From Acidobacteriota bacterium (GTDB lineage Bacteria > Acidobacteriota > Terriglobia > Terriglobales > Acidobacteriaceae): 52,488 nt of DNA. Position numbers and translations under genes: made by a program. The notes below the pieces were generated by a model, which worked only from the letters and a program-made list of their open reading frames with translations, did no database searches and was not told the origin of the DNA. Shown here piece after piece: positions 42,523 through 49,815 of the stretch (position 1 is its first letter; each line of letters opens with the position of its first letter). The DNA is taken from contig JAGWNX010000018.1 of assembly GCA_028872955.1 (NCBI GenBank), forward strand, positions 1 through 52,488, given 5' to 3'.

Positions 42523-43107
42523 TCAACTGGTGGTGCGGGTATACATCGCGGGATTCAGCTCAGGATCGTTGTACATCTTCATCTGCCGGTAGAGCTTGAA
42601 GCGGCGCTGGCCGGCTGCGATCTCGCGCAGCAAGGTATCCAGACACTCTCTCAGATCGTGGCGCTGCTCCTCGAGTACGGCCAGCCGGCTGGCGTTGCGG
42701 GTGCGCTGCGCCGGGGTGGCGGTGGCGCGCTCCGCCTCCAGGTGCATGTGGTAGATGCGCAGGGCCAGGATGGAGAGCCGGTCGATGATCAGGCCCGGGG
42801 TCTCGGAGTTCATGGGGGCGGCGGGATTCTGCTCTTTGAAGTACTCCAGCAGCCATAGGTCGAGCTTCTCCACCAGGTCGTTGCGGCGCTGGTTCAGCCG
42901 ATCGATCGCGCGCTTGACCCAGGCAATGTCGGCGTCGGAGGCAAAGGGATCGCGGGCTCGGTCTTCCTCATGCCACAGGTCAAAGTTGGCGCGGTGCTGC
43001 TCGGCAACCAGAGTGAGAAAGTCTGTCGGATGGGCCTCGTTACCCTCGCCGTGCCACGCCACCGTCATCGTGTCCTGGGTGAGGACGATTTCTGCCGCAT
43101 CGACCAT
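42523..43107 (-). CDS. DUF4254 family protein
   Basis: A 194-residue mostly helical cytosolic protein with the DUF4254 pattern: HPTDFLTLVAEQHRANFDLW, HEEDRARDPFASDADIAWVK, RAIDRLNQRRNDLVEKLDLW, SETPGLIIDRLSILALRIYH. Conserved histidine and acidic residues (FDLWHEEDRARD) could form a metal or active site, but the activity is unknown. The ATG at 43107 was chosen; an upstream start at 43188 adds a low-similarity tail and runs into the divergent promoter. It is divergent from a family 9 glycosyltransferase, and DUF4254 genes are, from recollection, often found beside such heptosyltransferase-like genes, suggesting a lipopolysaccharide-linked role. Confidence 0.82.
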   Translation of the reverse strand: MVDAAEIVLTQDTMTVAWHGEGNEAHPTDFLTLVAEQHRANFDLWHEEDRARDPFASDADIAWVKRAIDRLNQRRNDLVEKLDLWLLEYFKEQNPAAPMNSETPGLIIDRLSILALRIYHMHLEAERATATPAQRTRNASRLAVLEEQRHDLRECLDTLLREIAAGQRRFKLYRQMKMYNDPELNPAMYTRTTS

Positions 43108-43206
43108 AGTTCTTGAGTGCGCTGGGAAGACCAGCACTCCAAATGTATCAGCAGTCGCCCTGCGAGTTGCCGTTCGCGGCGATTGCAAGCAGACTTAAGA
43201 CAGTCT

Positions 43207-44325
43207 ATGCCGCCTTCGCTCGATCCATCCCGCGTTCAACGAGTTCTGGTGTACCGTCTGGGCAGTCTGGGCGATATGCTGGTCGCGCTGCCCTCGTTTC
43301 ATCTGGTGGCACGGGTGTTTCCTGCCGCAGAGCGCCGCCTGCTGACCAACGTTCCGGTGCATGCCAAGGCGGCGCCTGCGGCCTCCATTCTGGGGGAGTC
43401 TGGCCTGGTGCACGGATACATGCGCTACGCCGTGGGCACGCGGAACCCATGGCAGCTGGCGACCCTGTGGTGGCAGATCCGCAGCTGGAAGCCGGACGTG
43501 CTGGTGTACCTGGGCTCAGCGCGCGGCCAGGCCTCGGCACAGCGCGATGCCCGCTTCTTTGCGTGGTGCGGCATTGCGCATCAGATCGGCGTGCCGGTTA
43601 CCGAGGCGATGCAGCAGAACTGGCTGGACCCGCAGACGGAACTCTACGAGTTTGAGGCCGCGCGGCTGGCCCGCAACGTGCATTCGCTGGGCGATGCGCA
43701 GCTGGACGACCCCGCCAGCTGGAGCCTGCGCCTGACCCCGGCAGAGCAGCAGCGCGCCGCAGAGGCGCTGTTGCCCGCGGCTGGGCTCCCCGTACTGGCG
43801 GCCAGCATCGGCACCAAGCAGCCCGCCAAGGACTGGGGGCGCGACAACTGGCGCAGTTTGCTGGGCGCACTGGCCAGTCGCTACCCGGGCCATGGCCTGG
43901 CCCTGCTGGGCAGCCCGGAGGAGAGCGCCGACAGCGCGTGGGCCGCCCAGAGCTGGCAGCTGACCCCGGGCGCCGGACCGGTGATGAACCTTTGTGGCAG
44001 CCTGACACCACGCGAGAGCGCCGCCGTGCTGGCACGGTCGCGCGTCTTTCTGGGCCATGACAGCGGTCCCATGCACCTGGCCGCAGCCGTGCAGACACCC
44101 TGTGTCGCCGTCTTTGCAGCGCGCAACAAGCCGCGTGTCTGGTATCCCTACGGAGACCAGCATCGCGTGCTGTACCACCGGACCGAGTGCTGGGGCTGCA
44201 ACCTGGAGGTCTGCACCGTGGAGCAGAAGCGTTGCCTGCTCTCCATCACGGTGGCCGAGGTCCTGGCCCAGGCCAGTGCCGTTCTCGATGCTCCACCTGC
44301 TTGCGTGCGTCCGCAGATGCCATGA
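43207..44325 (+). CDS. family 9 glycosyltransferase (heptosyltransferase-like)
   Basis: A 372-residue GT-B transferase of the ADP-heptose:LPS heptosyltransferase family. The N-terminus is VLVYRLGSLGDMLVALPSFH. The donor-binding half contains ASIGTKQPAKDWGRDNWRSL, LLGSPEESADSA, MNLCGSLTPRESAAVLARSR and FLGHDSGPMHLAAAVQTPC, where the Asp and His contact ADP-heptose in known enzymes. It works at the cytosolic face, adding heptose to the lipopolysaccharide core or a related glycan. A late cysteine-rich stretch (ECWGCNLEVCTVEQKRC) may bind zinc or form disulfides. The ATG at 43207 was chosen. hldE follows 27 bases downstream. Confidence 0.88.
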   Translation: MPPSLDPSRVQRVLVYRLGSLGDMLVALPSFHLVARVFPAAERRLLTNVPVHAKAAPAASILGESGLVHGYMRYAVGTRNPWQLATLWWQIRSWKPDVLVYLGSARGQASAQRDARFFAWCGIAHQIGVPVTEAMQQNWLDPQTELYEFEAARLARNVHSLGDAQLDDPASWSLRLTPAEQQRAAEALLPAAGLPVLAASIGTKQPAKDWGRDNWRSLLGALASRYPGHGLALLGSPEESADSAWAAQSWQLTPGAGPVMNLCGSLTPRESAAVLARSRVFLGHDSGPMHLAAAVQTPCVAVFAARNKPRVWYPYGDQHRVLYHRTECWGCNLEVCTVEQKRCLLSITVAEVLAQASAVLDAPPACVRPQMP

Positions 44326-44352
44326 TAGTGACAGGAGCGAATCGTACAAGTC

Positions 44353-45846
44353 ATGCTTCCGCAACTGCATACAACGCTGAGTCTTCTTGAGGGCGGCTTT
44401 AGCCGGTTGAAGGTGCTGGTGGTCGGCGACCTGATGCTGGACCGCTATCTCCACGGTGAGGTGGAGCGCATCTCGCCCGAGGCCCCGGTGCCGGTGATCC
44501 GTCACGCGCGGCGTTATCAACGGGCCGGAGGCGCGGCCAATGTCGCCATGAACCTGGCGGGTTTGGGCTGCCAGACGGTACTGGCCGGCTATTGGGGCAA
44601 CGACGCCGAACAGGCCGAGCTGGTGGAGATTCTGGACCAGGCGGGCATTGACTCCTCGGCCGTCGTGACCAGCTCGCTGCCCACCATCTCCAAGACGCGC
44701 ATCGTCGGGCGCAACCAGCAGCTGTTGCGTCTGGATATCGAGAGCCGCGATGCCTACTCCCCAGGGGATGCCGCGTGGCTGGTGGAGCGGGCCAGTCGCC
44801 TGGCGCGCGAGGTGCATGCGGTCGTGCTCTCGGATTACGCCAAGGGCGCCATCACGGAGCAGCTCTGCCGCGCGGTCATCCAGGCCGCCCGCCAGGCGGG
44901 TGTGCCGGTGCTGGTGGACCCCAAGACCTCGGACTTTACCCGCTACGCAGGGGCGACCACCATCTGCCCGAACCTCGCCGAGCTCTCGCTGGCAACCGGC
45001 GTGCCAACGCACCGCAGCGAGGAGCTGCTGGCCGCAGCGCAGTCGATGGTGCAGCAGTTTGACCTCAAATTTTTGACCGTGACCATGAGCGAGAAGGGAA
45101 TTCGCCTGCTGCGACCGGAGGGGGACTACCACTCGCCGGCCCGCGCGCGCGAGGTCTACGACGTCTCAGGCGCGGGCGACACGGTGATTGCGACGCTGGC
45201 AGCTTCGCTGGCCGGGGGGCTGGATACCGTGACCGCGGTGGAGCTGGCCAACCTGGCGGCCGGAATTGTGGTGGGCAAGGTGGGCACCGTGCCCATTGCG
45301 CAGCACGAGTTGATCGCCGCGCTGACGCCCAGCAGCGGCATTACTGCCGGGGAAAAGGTCCTGGACATGGCCCGCGCGCAGCGTCGTGTGGCGGAGTGGC
45401 GTGCCGCAGGCGAGACCATCGTCTTTACCAACGGATGCTTTGACCTGCTGCACGTCGGCCACATTACGCTGCTGGAGGACTGTCGCCGCTTCGGCTCCAA
45501 GCTGGTGCTTGGCCTGAATACGGACGATTCGATCCGCCGCCTGAAGGGCCCGCTGCGCCCGATTGTGGGCGAGAACGAGCGCGCCCGCGTGATGGCGGCA
45601 CTGGCCGCCGTCGATGCCGTGGTGCTGTTTGCCGAGGATACCCCGCTGCAGCTCATCCGTACCTTGCGCCCGGACGTGCTGGTGAAGGGCGGCGACTACA
45701 CTGTGTCCACCGTGGTGGGCCATGAAGACGTGCAGGCTGCTGGTGGACGCGTGGAGATTGTACCCACCGTTGCAGGCTTCTCCACGACCAACATCGTCAA
45801 AAAACTTGCCGCGCAGGCAGACCAGGACCACGAGGAGCGCCCGTGA
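44353..45846 (+). CDS. hldE: bifunctional heptose-7-phosphate kinase / heptose-1-phosphate adenylyltransferase HldE
   Basis: A 497-residue fusion enzyme. Residues 1 to about 335 are a PfkB/ribokinase-type kinase: VVGDLMLDRYLHGEVERISP, RAGGAANVAMNLAGLG and DVSGAGDTVIATLA with the catalytic aspartate. Residues about 350-497 are a nucleotidyltransferase: TNGCFDLLHVGHITLLEDCR (HxGH motif), GLNTDDSIRRLKGPLRPIVG and GFSTTNIVKKL. It makes D-glycero-beta-D-manno-heptose 1,7-bisphosphate and then ADP-heptose for lipopolysaccharide. The stop overlaps the GTG start of hldD by four bases. The intermediate phosphatase GmhB and isomerase GmhA are not in this window. Confidence 0.94.
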   Translation: MLPQLHTTLSLLEGGFSRLKVLVVGDLMLDRYLHGEVERISPEAPVPVIRHARRYQRAGGAANVAMNLAGLGCQTVLAGYWGNDAEQAELVEILDQAGIDSSAVVTSSLPTISKTRIVGRNQQLLRLDIESRDAYSPGDAAWLVERASRLAREVHAVVLSDYAKGAITEQLCRAVIQAARQAGVPVLVDPKTSDFTRYAGATTICPNLAELSLATGVPTHRSEELLAAAQSMVQQFDLKFLTVTMSEKGIRLLRPEGDYHSPARAREVYDVSGAGDTVIATLAASLAGGLDTVTAVELANLAAGIVVGKVGTVPIAQHELIAALTPSSGITAGEKVLDMARAQRRVAEWRAAGETIVFTNGCFDLLHVGHITLLEDCRRFGSKLVLGLNTDDSIRRLKGPLRPIVGENERARVMAALAAVDAVVLFAEDTPLQLIRTLRPDVLVKGGDYTVSTVVGHEDVQAAGGRVEIVPTVAGFSTTNIVKKLAAQADQDHEERP

Positions 45847-46814
45847 TTATTGTGACCGGAGGTGCCGGCTTCATCGGCAGCAACCTGATTCAGCAGCTGA
45901 ACCAGCAGGGCGAGACTGACATTCTGCTGGTGGATAACTTTGCGCCTGCCCCCAACCTCTCCGGGCCGAAGTTCTTCAACCTGTATGGGGCGCGGTATGC
46001 CGATTACATGGATAAGCATGAGTTTCGGGCGGCGCTTAAGGCCGGGGACCTGGCGCATGCCAAGGTGCGCGCCATTCTGCACCAGGGTGCCTGCTCCAAC
46101 ACGCTGGAAGACGACGGGCGCTACATGATGGACAACAACTTCACCTACTCCAAGGAGTTGCTGCACTTCGCGCTGGGGCGATCCATTCCGTTCGTCTATG
46201 CCTCCACGGCTGCGGTCTACGGTGCCAGCACCAGCTTTGCGCCGGAGCCTGCCAACGAGCGGCCGCTGAACGTCTATGGCTACTCCAAGCTGGTGTTTGA
46301 TGATTACGTGCGGCGGTTGATGCCGCAGATCCGCTCGACCGTGGTGGGGTTGCGCTACTTCAACGTCTACGGGCCTCGTGAGCAGCATAAAGGGCGCATG
46401 GCCAGCGTGATGCACCACTTCACCAAGCAACTCAAAGAGTCGGGCGTGATCCGCATGTTTGAGGGCTCGGGCGGGTACTCCAACGGCGAGCAGCGGCGCG
46501 ACTTTGTGTTTGTCAACGACCTGGCGCGCATCAACATGTTCTTTGGCGGGCTGCTGCCGGAGAGTCCCGCGCAGCCGGTGCAGGCCGTGGTGAACGCCGG
46601 AACCGGCCACGCGCGCACCTTCAAGGCCGTGGCCGAGGCGCTGATGGCGGTACACGGGCCGGGCAAGATCGAGTACATTCCGTTCCCCGGCGACCTGAAG
46701 AATCGCTACCAGCACTTTACTGAGGCGGACGTGACCACCCTGCGTGCCGCCGGGTACACGGCACCGTTCACCGAGCTGGAAGAGGGCGTGCGACTCACCT
46801 TTGCGACGGCCTAG
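45843..46814 (+). CDS. hldD: ADP-L-glycero-D-manno-heptose 6-epimerase HldD
   Basis: A 323-residue extended short-chain dehydrogenase. The NADP-binding loop is VTGGAGFIGSNLI, and the catalytic triad is in YASTAAVYGAS and NVYGYSKLVFDDYV (Tyr-x3-Lys). Family blocks include NLYGARYADYMDKHEFR, HQGACSNTLEDDGRYMMDNN, LRYFNVYGPREQHKGRMASV, GEQRRDFVFVNDLARINMFF and PGDLKNRYQHFTEADVTTLR. It converts the D-glycero to the L-glycero form of ADP-heptose, the donor for the heptosyltransferase two genes upstream. The GTG start overlaps the hldE stop. A G-rich palindromic stretch follows. Confidence 0.95.
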   Translation: MIIVTGGAGFIGSNLIQQLNQQGETDILLVDNFAPAPNLSGPKFFNLYGARYADYMDKHEFRAALKAGDLAHAKVRAILHQGACSNTLEDDGRYMMDNNFTYSKELLHFALGRSIPFVYASTAAVYGASTSFAPEPANERPLNVYGYSKLVFDDYVRRLMPQIRSTVVGLRYFNVYGPREQHKGRMASVMHHFTKQLKESGVIRMFEGSGGYSNGEQRRDFVFVNDLARINMFFGGLLPESPAQPVQAVVNAGTGHARTFKAVAEALMAVHGPGKIEYIPFPGDLKNRYQHFTEADVTTLRAAGYTAPFTELEEGVRLTFATA

Positions 46815-46851
46815 CCGTGGCCCGTGCGCGTTACTTTCTTGGTTCCGGAGC

Positions 46852-46879
46852 CGGGTGCCCGGGGGGGGGGCCCGGGGCC
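46852..46879 (+). repeat. G10 homopolymer within a GC palindromic stretch
   Basis: Ten consecutive G residues (46861-46870) are flanked by CCGGGTGCCC on the left and CCCGGGGCC on the right. The stretch can fold as CCCGGG paired with CCCGGG, or as a G-quadruplex on the plus strand. It lies 40-65 bases after the hldD stop and could act as a transcription barrier. Run length may be a sequencing or assembly artefact. Confidence 0.55.
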
Positions 46880-46943
46880 TGACTCTGCAACCATTGCGCT
46901 ATACGGAGCTGCGGCCGGAATGGGGCCTGCGGCAGGGGGGCGA

Positions 46944-47019
46944 TGGTGAGAGCGCTGGGGCTCGAACCCAGGACCAGCGCCTTAAAAGGGCGATGCTCTA
47001 CCAACTGAGCTACGCTCTC
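46944..47019 (-). tRNA. tRNA-Lys (UUU)
   Basis: Read on the minus strand, a 76-base cloverleaf: acceptor stem GAGAGCG paired with CGCTCTC, D-arm GCTC-AGTTGGTA-GAGC, anticodon loop CTTTTAA (anticodon UUU) closed by CGCC/GGCG, T-arm CTGGG-TTCGAGC-CCCAG, discriminator A, and an encoded CCA (46944-46946). All stems are fully paired apart from one mismatch at the outer end of the anticodon stem. Confidence 0.97.
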
Positions 47020-47239
47020 GAACCACACTACCAAGGTAGCACATTGGCGCTGCTTTTCTGGCGGCACGCAGCGCCTGGCGGGGGCTGCTGCGAGGCTTGT
47101 CGGTGAGTCACTTCCGGGGTAAGTCTCCGCAGTGGAACAGGGTCGCGGCGGGCCTCTCGCGAGGGCGCTGTTGTTGCTCTCTCTTCGCCTGTCCCGCGAG
47201 TGCCAAAAGTGAAGAAAACCCGCGTCATCCTTAGTCGCA

Positions 47240-47257
47240 GTGACACTAAAGTGTCAC
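47240..47257. promoter_or_regulatory. perfect palindrome upstream of the cellulose operon
   Basis: GTGACACT-AA-AGTGTCAC is a perfect 8-bp dyad with a two-base centre. It ends ten bases before a TTGACT -35-like element and about 147 bases before the first bcs start codon. The place and symmetry suit a dimeric activator or repressor. The GTGA/TCAC ends recall CRP-type sites, but the spacing (ten bases, not six) does not fit. Confidence 0.6.
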
Positions 47258-47267
47258 GGTCTGTTCA

Positions 47268-47296
47268 TTGACTTGGGCTACTCCGCACAGTAGCCT
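47268..47296 (+). promoter_or_regulatory. candidate bcs promoter with an embedded inverted repeat
   Basis: TTGACT (47268-47273), 17 bases, TAGCCT (47291-47296) is a moderate sigma70-like promoter. Nested in it is a perfect dyad, GGCTACT (47276-47282), six bases, AGTAGCC (47289-47295), which fills the spacer and covers most of the -10. A repressor bound there would block RNA polymerase. The leader to the start codon at 47404 would be about 100 bases. Confidence 0.5.
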
Positions 47297-47403
47297 CAGC
47301 CTATCGAACACCGTCGGCGAAGAGTGCTCTCCCTTGCCTCGCTCGACGGGCCATACGCAACCCGGTAGCGCACTTCACACGGCGAAGCACACAGGAACAG
47401 ACC

Positions 47404-49815
47404 ATGGACTCACGCGGCTTGGACAAAGTTGACGATCTGCCTCTGGCAGATACCCCTGAAGATGTTGCAGTCCTGTACTCCTGGGCCAACTTGCATGGCG
47501 CCAAGTATCGCGACTTCTCAGCGTCTCGGCGTGAGTACCGCGCGCAGCTGCGGCATCGTGCTGCAGAGCAGACGCGCGAGCAGGAGTTGAAGGCCAAGGC
47601 CGAGGCTGAGGCCGCAGCTGCAGCAGCGGAAGAAGCTGCGCGTCGCGCGGAAGAGGCGGCACGCCAGTTAGCGGAGAATCCAAATGACGTAGGGCTGCAG
47701 AACGCCCTGCGCGAAGCCGGCCGCGCCTCGCGTATCGCCATGGCAGAGCGGGTGGAGGCTGCACGTCGCGCCGAGGCCGCCGCGCTGGCCGAGGCTGCTG
47801 CGCGCAGAGAAGAGCGCGAGATCGCCGAGGCCAATGCCTCCGCACGTCGCCAGGCCGAGCGCTATCAGGAGTCCGAGATTCGGATGCGCAAGAGCGGCAT
47901 CCACCGGGCCGCCGTGGTTCCCGGGCAGATCAGCGACCCCTACACGCAGCCTGTGCACCCCATTCCGGAGCCGCCCATGCAGACCCTTCCCCCCGATCAC
48001 TTTGAGCGGAGCGCGCCACCGGAGCCGCAGCTGCGTCCTGCTGCGCCACCGCCCGAGCCACCCGCAGCGGTCCAGCCCGTGCCCTTTGCCGTGCCCCCGG
48101 CGCAGCCGGTAGCTGCGTCGGCACCTGAACCTCCCCCGGCCCCTGTGGCACCAGTTCAGGCTGTACCCACGCTTGCACCGCTGCCGCCGGCAGAGCCACG
48201 GCGCGGCACCAGCAACTTCTCGTCGGTGCAGCGTCGCCGCGGGTATCGTCCTGACGATGCCTCTGGCGTGCGCGAGATCTATCGCGGGCCAGAGTTCGAC
48301 GCGCCGCAGGGCGAGTACGTCGCCAGTGAGCCGGTGCGGCCGCTGGTCGCAGCGGATGCGGTGGAGCCTCAGCGCCCGGATCCCTGGACCAACAAGGTTC
48401 CGCAGCCTGCCGAGGTCACGCAGCGCGCCACGCCCGCGCCCTTCCAGGAGCAGCTGCTGCCGCCCGCGCCCCCCGTGGCTGCCACGCCGCGGCCGGTTGC
48501 TCCGCGAGCCACCTCGTTCGATTCCCCTGCCTTCGAGGTATGGCCCGCCTCAGAGGCCAGCGAGCCCGCTCCCCGAAGCCGCCGCGAGAGCACGAACCCA
48601 TCCCTAACCAACTTTGCCGCCACCCGTGGCTCGGAGTCGTCCCGTGGTGCGGGTTCATACCAGTCCGCCACGCCGCGCGTGCCCATGCCTGCGCCAGATG
48701 CTGGACGCGGCCGTCGCGCCGGCGATGACCAGCCCTATGTGGAACCGCCGCAGGCACCGCCGCCAAGTCGGCGCGGCTCGTCCTCCGGCAACCGCACGGC
48801 AGCGCCCTCCATGGTGCGCCCGGCGTACACTCCTGATCCGACCGGACCGGCCTGGCTGTATGCGCCGCAGGCGACGCAGCAGCCGTCGTCGCCCTCGCGG
48901 CAGACGGGCGCAGTCTCCAGCATCTACCAATCCTCAGTGGCCGACACGCTGCAGTACTCGCGGGAGCGCGTTGCCGCCCGCTGGTATGCCCTGAAGGGTG
49001 TGTTTGAACAGCCCGGTCAGGAGCAGCCCGAGGCTCCGGTTCGCCAGAAGGAAGTGCGAACGCCAGTGCTGGCCGTCTTCTCGCTGGCCGGTGGCGTGGG
49101 CAAGACCAGCCTGGTGGCGACCCTGGGCCGCGCGCTCTCCTCCATGGGAGAGAAGGTGCTGCTGACAGACACCACATCGCACGGGCTGCTGCCGTTCTAC
49201 TTCGGCGCCAGCGAGCTGCGGCATGGCGTGGTGCGGACCTTCTCGCCACCGAGTGGCAGCACGGACGCCCCGATCTACCTGGTGAGCTACGACGTGGATC
49301 AGCATGCGCCCGGCGAAGAGGTCGAGAATCAGCTGGTCGAAGAGATTGTGCAGAGCAGTAAGGGGACGCACCGCATTCTGCTGGACCTGACTCCGGGCTC
49401 GGGCTGGGTGGTTCGTCGCCTGGCGCGTCGCAACCCGATCATCCTGGTGCCGGTAGCGCCGGACATGAACTCCGTCATCAGTCTGCAGTCGGTCGAGAAG
49501 TACTTCCATGGCGTGGTGGATGCCGATGGTCGTCCGTTGCAGCCGTACTACATCCTGAATCAGTTTGATGCTTCGCTGCCGCTGCACCTGGATGTGCGTG
49601 AGGTGCTGCGTCGCCAGCTGAGCGACCGGCTGCTGCCGTTCGTCATTCGCCGTGCCCCGGCGGTAAGCGAGGCGCTGGCCGAGGGCATGACGGTCATCGA
49701 TTACGCGCCGGACGCGCCGGTCGTAGAGGACTACCAGAACATCGCCAACTGGCTGCGCAGCATTGCTGCTCCGGCAACAGCGGGCTTCCGCAATGTGCGT
49801 TGGAGTGAGCGATGA
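47404..49815 (+). CDS. BcsR/BcsP-like N-terminus fused to BcsQ-type ATPase (cellulose secretion)
   Basis: An 803-residue mosaic. Residues 19-42 (EDVAVLYSWANLHGAKYRDF) resemble the short motif of BcsR/BcsP proteins. Residues about 45-165 are an Ala/Glu/Arg-rich coiled coil, about 180-500 a Pro/Ala/Arg-rich disordered spacer, about 503-533 a helix (SIYQSSVADTLQYSRERVAA), and 555-803 a MinD/ParA-like ATPase of BcsQ type. The ATPase has the P-loop SLAGGVGKTSL, whose first lysine is alanine, and Walker B LLDLTPGSG. BcsQ in enterobacteria acts with BcsR at the inner membrane to promote assembly and polar placement of the cellulose synthase. The stop overlaps the synthase start (ATGA). The upstream control region has two dyads. 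The length is about three times that of a usual BcsQ (about 250). Confidence 0.8.
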   Translation: MDSRGLDKVDDLPLADTPEDVAVLYSWANLHGAKYRDFSASRREYRAQLRHRAAEQTREQELKAKAEAEAAAAAAEEAARRAEEAARQLAENPNDVGLQNALREAGRASRIAMAERVEAARRAEAAALAEAAARREEREIAEANASARRQAERYQESEIRMRKSGIHRAAVVPGQISDPYTQPVHPIPEPPMQTLPPDHFERSAPPEPQLRPAAPPPEPPAAVQPVPFAVPPAQPVAASAPEPPPAPVAPVQAVPTLAPLPPAEPRRGTSNFSSVQRRRGYRPDDASGVREIYRGPEFDAPQGEYVASEPVRPLVAADAVEPQRPDPWTNKVPQPAEVTQRATPAPFQEQLLPPAPPVAATPRPVAPRATSFDSPAFEVWPASEASEPAPRSRRESTNPSLTNFAATRGSESSRGAGSYQSATPRVPMPAPDAGRGRRAGDDQPYVEPPQAPPPSRRGSSSGNRTAAPSMVRPAYTPDPTGPAWLYAPQATQQPSSPSRQTGAVSSIYQSSVADTLQYSRERVAARWYALKGVFEQPGQEQPEAPVRQKEVRTPVLAVFSLAGGVGKTSLVATLGRALSSMGEKVLLTDTTSHGLLPFYFGASELRHGVVRTFSPPSGSTDAPIYLVSYDVDQHAPGEEVENQLVEEIVQSSKGTHRILLDLTPGSGWVVRRLARRNPIILVPVAPDMNSVISLQSVEKYFHGVVDADGRPLQPYYILNQFDASLPLHLDVREVLRRQLSDRLLPFVIRRAPAVSEALAEGMTVIDYAPDAPVVEDYQNIANWLRSIAAPATAGFRNVRWSER

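Noticed and set aside
47297..47403. Possible c-di-GMP (GEMM) riboswitch in the leader of the cellulose operon
   Set aside because: Some pieces (ACGGGCC, ACGCAAC, CCGGTAGCG) look vaguely similar, but the conserved GCAAA receptor and tetraloop hairpins of the GEMM class cannot be aligned.
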